Assembly: GCA_034666705.1 (NCBI GenBank)
Contig: JAXDLH010000009.1
Location: 1-14,235 of the forward strand
Direction of reading: 5' to 3'
Source: JAXDLH01 sp034666705
GTDB taxonomy: Bacteria; Chloroflexota; UBA6077; SHYK01
Length of the DNA: 14,235 nt
Made by a program: the position numbers and the translations under genes. The notes beneath the pieces are model-generated. The model searched no databases, was not told the origin of the DNA, and was given only the letters and a program-made list of their open reading frames with translations. This document shows positions 14,222 through 14,235 of the stretch, piece by piece (positions within the stretch are counted from its first letter, which is position 1; every line of letters starts with the position of its first letter).

Positions 14222-14235
14222 CAAGAGCGATTTCG

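Noticed and set aside
1..14235. Search by eye for tRNA, rRNA, insertion-sequence ends, CRISPR arrays and anti-phage systems
   Set aside because: No transposase, integrase, spaced repeats or RNA-gene hallmarks were seen; the window is explained by signalling, catabolic and flagellar genes.

Overview
The window comes from a GC-rich, flagellated bacterium. Fourteen coding regions are proposed, two of them doubtful micro-ORFs or edge-truncated genes. The lipoprotein-anchored solute-binding protein, the Thr/Pro/Ala-rich membrane-anchored protein, the frequent GTG/TTG starts behind strong GGAGG sites and the short FlgD/FlgE versions resemble uncultured soil Chloroflexota. That phylum assignment is an inference from style, not from a marker gene.

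Left part (1-3447). The C-terminal part of a hybrid sensor histidine kinase (+) enters from the left edge. It converges on a Thr/Pro/Ala-rich single-pass surface protein (-), which lies downstream of a NarL/FixJ-type response regulator (-). The kinase and the regulator are not in one operon. A mostly non-coding stretch of about 370 bases follows.

Middle part (3448-10030). A D-2-hydroxyacid dehydrogenase (-) is divergent from a plus-strand series: an extracytoplasmic solute-binding lipoprotein without its permeases or ATPases, a Gfo/Idh/MocA oxidoreductase resembling phthalate cis-dihydrodiol dehydrogenases, a Rieske oxygenase alpha subunit resembling phthalate 4,5-dioxygenase, and a RidA-type imine/enamine deaminase. 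Together they read as part of an uptake and oxidation route for an aromatic or related carboxylate. The substrate cannot be fixed, and no reductase for the oxygenase is present here. A perfect 13-bp hairpin lies just ahead of the Rieske gene's ribosome binding site. A 47-bp palindrome closes the series against the convergent flagellar operon.

Right part (10030-14235). This is a minus-strand flagellar operon, in transcription order: lytic transglycosylase, flgB, fliK, flgD, a possible micro-ORF, flgE. It supplies a proximal rod protein, hook-length control, the hook cap and the hook, with a peptidoglycan-cutting enzyme at its head. The most unusual element of the window is FliK. Its N-terminal half carries a C39-like papain-fold cysteine peptidase domain with a recognisable Cys/His/Asp set, joined by a low-complexity linker to a normal FliK C-terminal domain.
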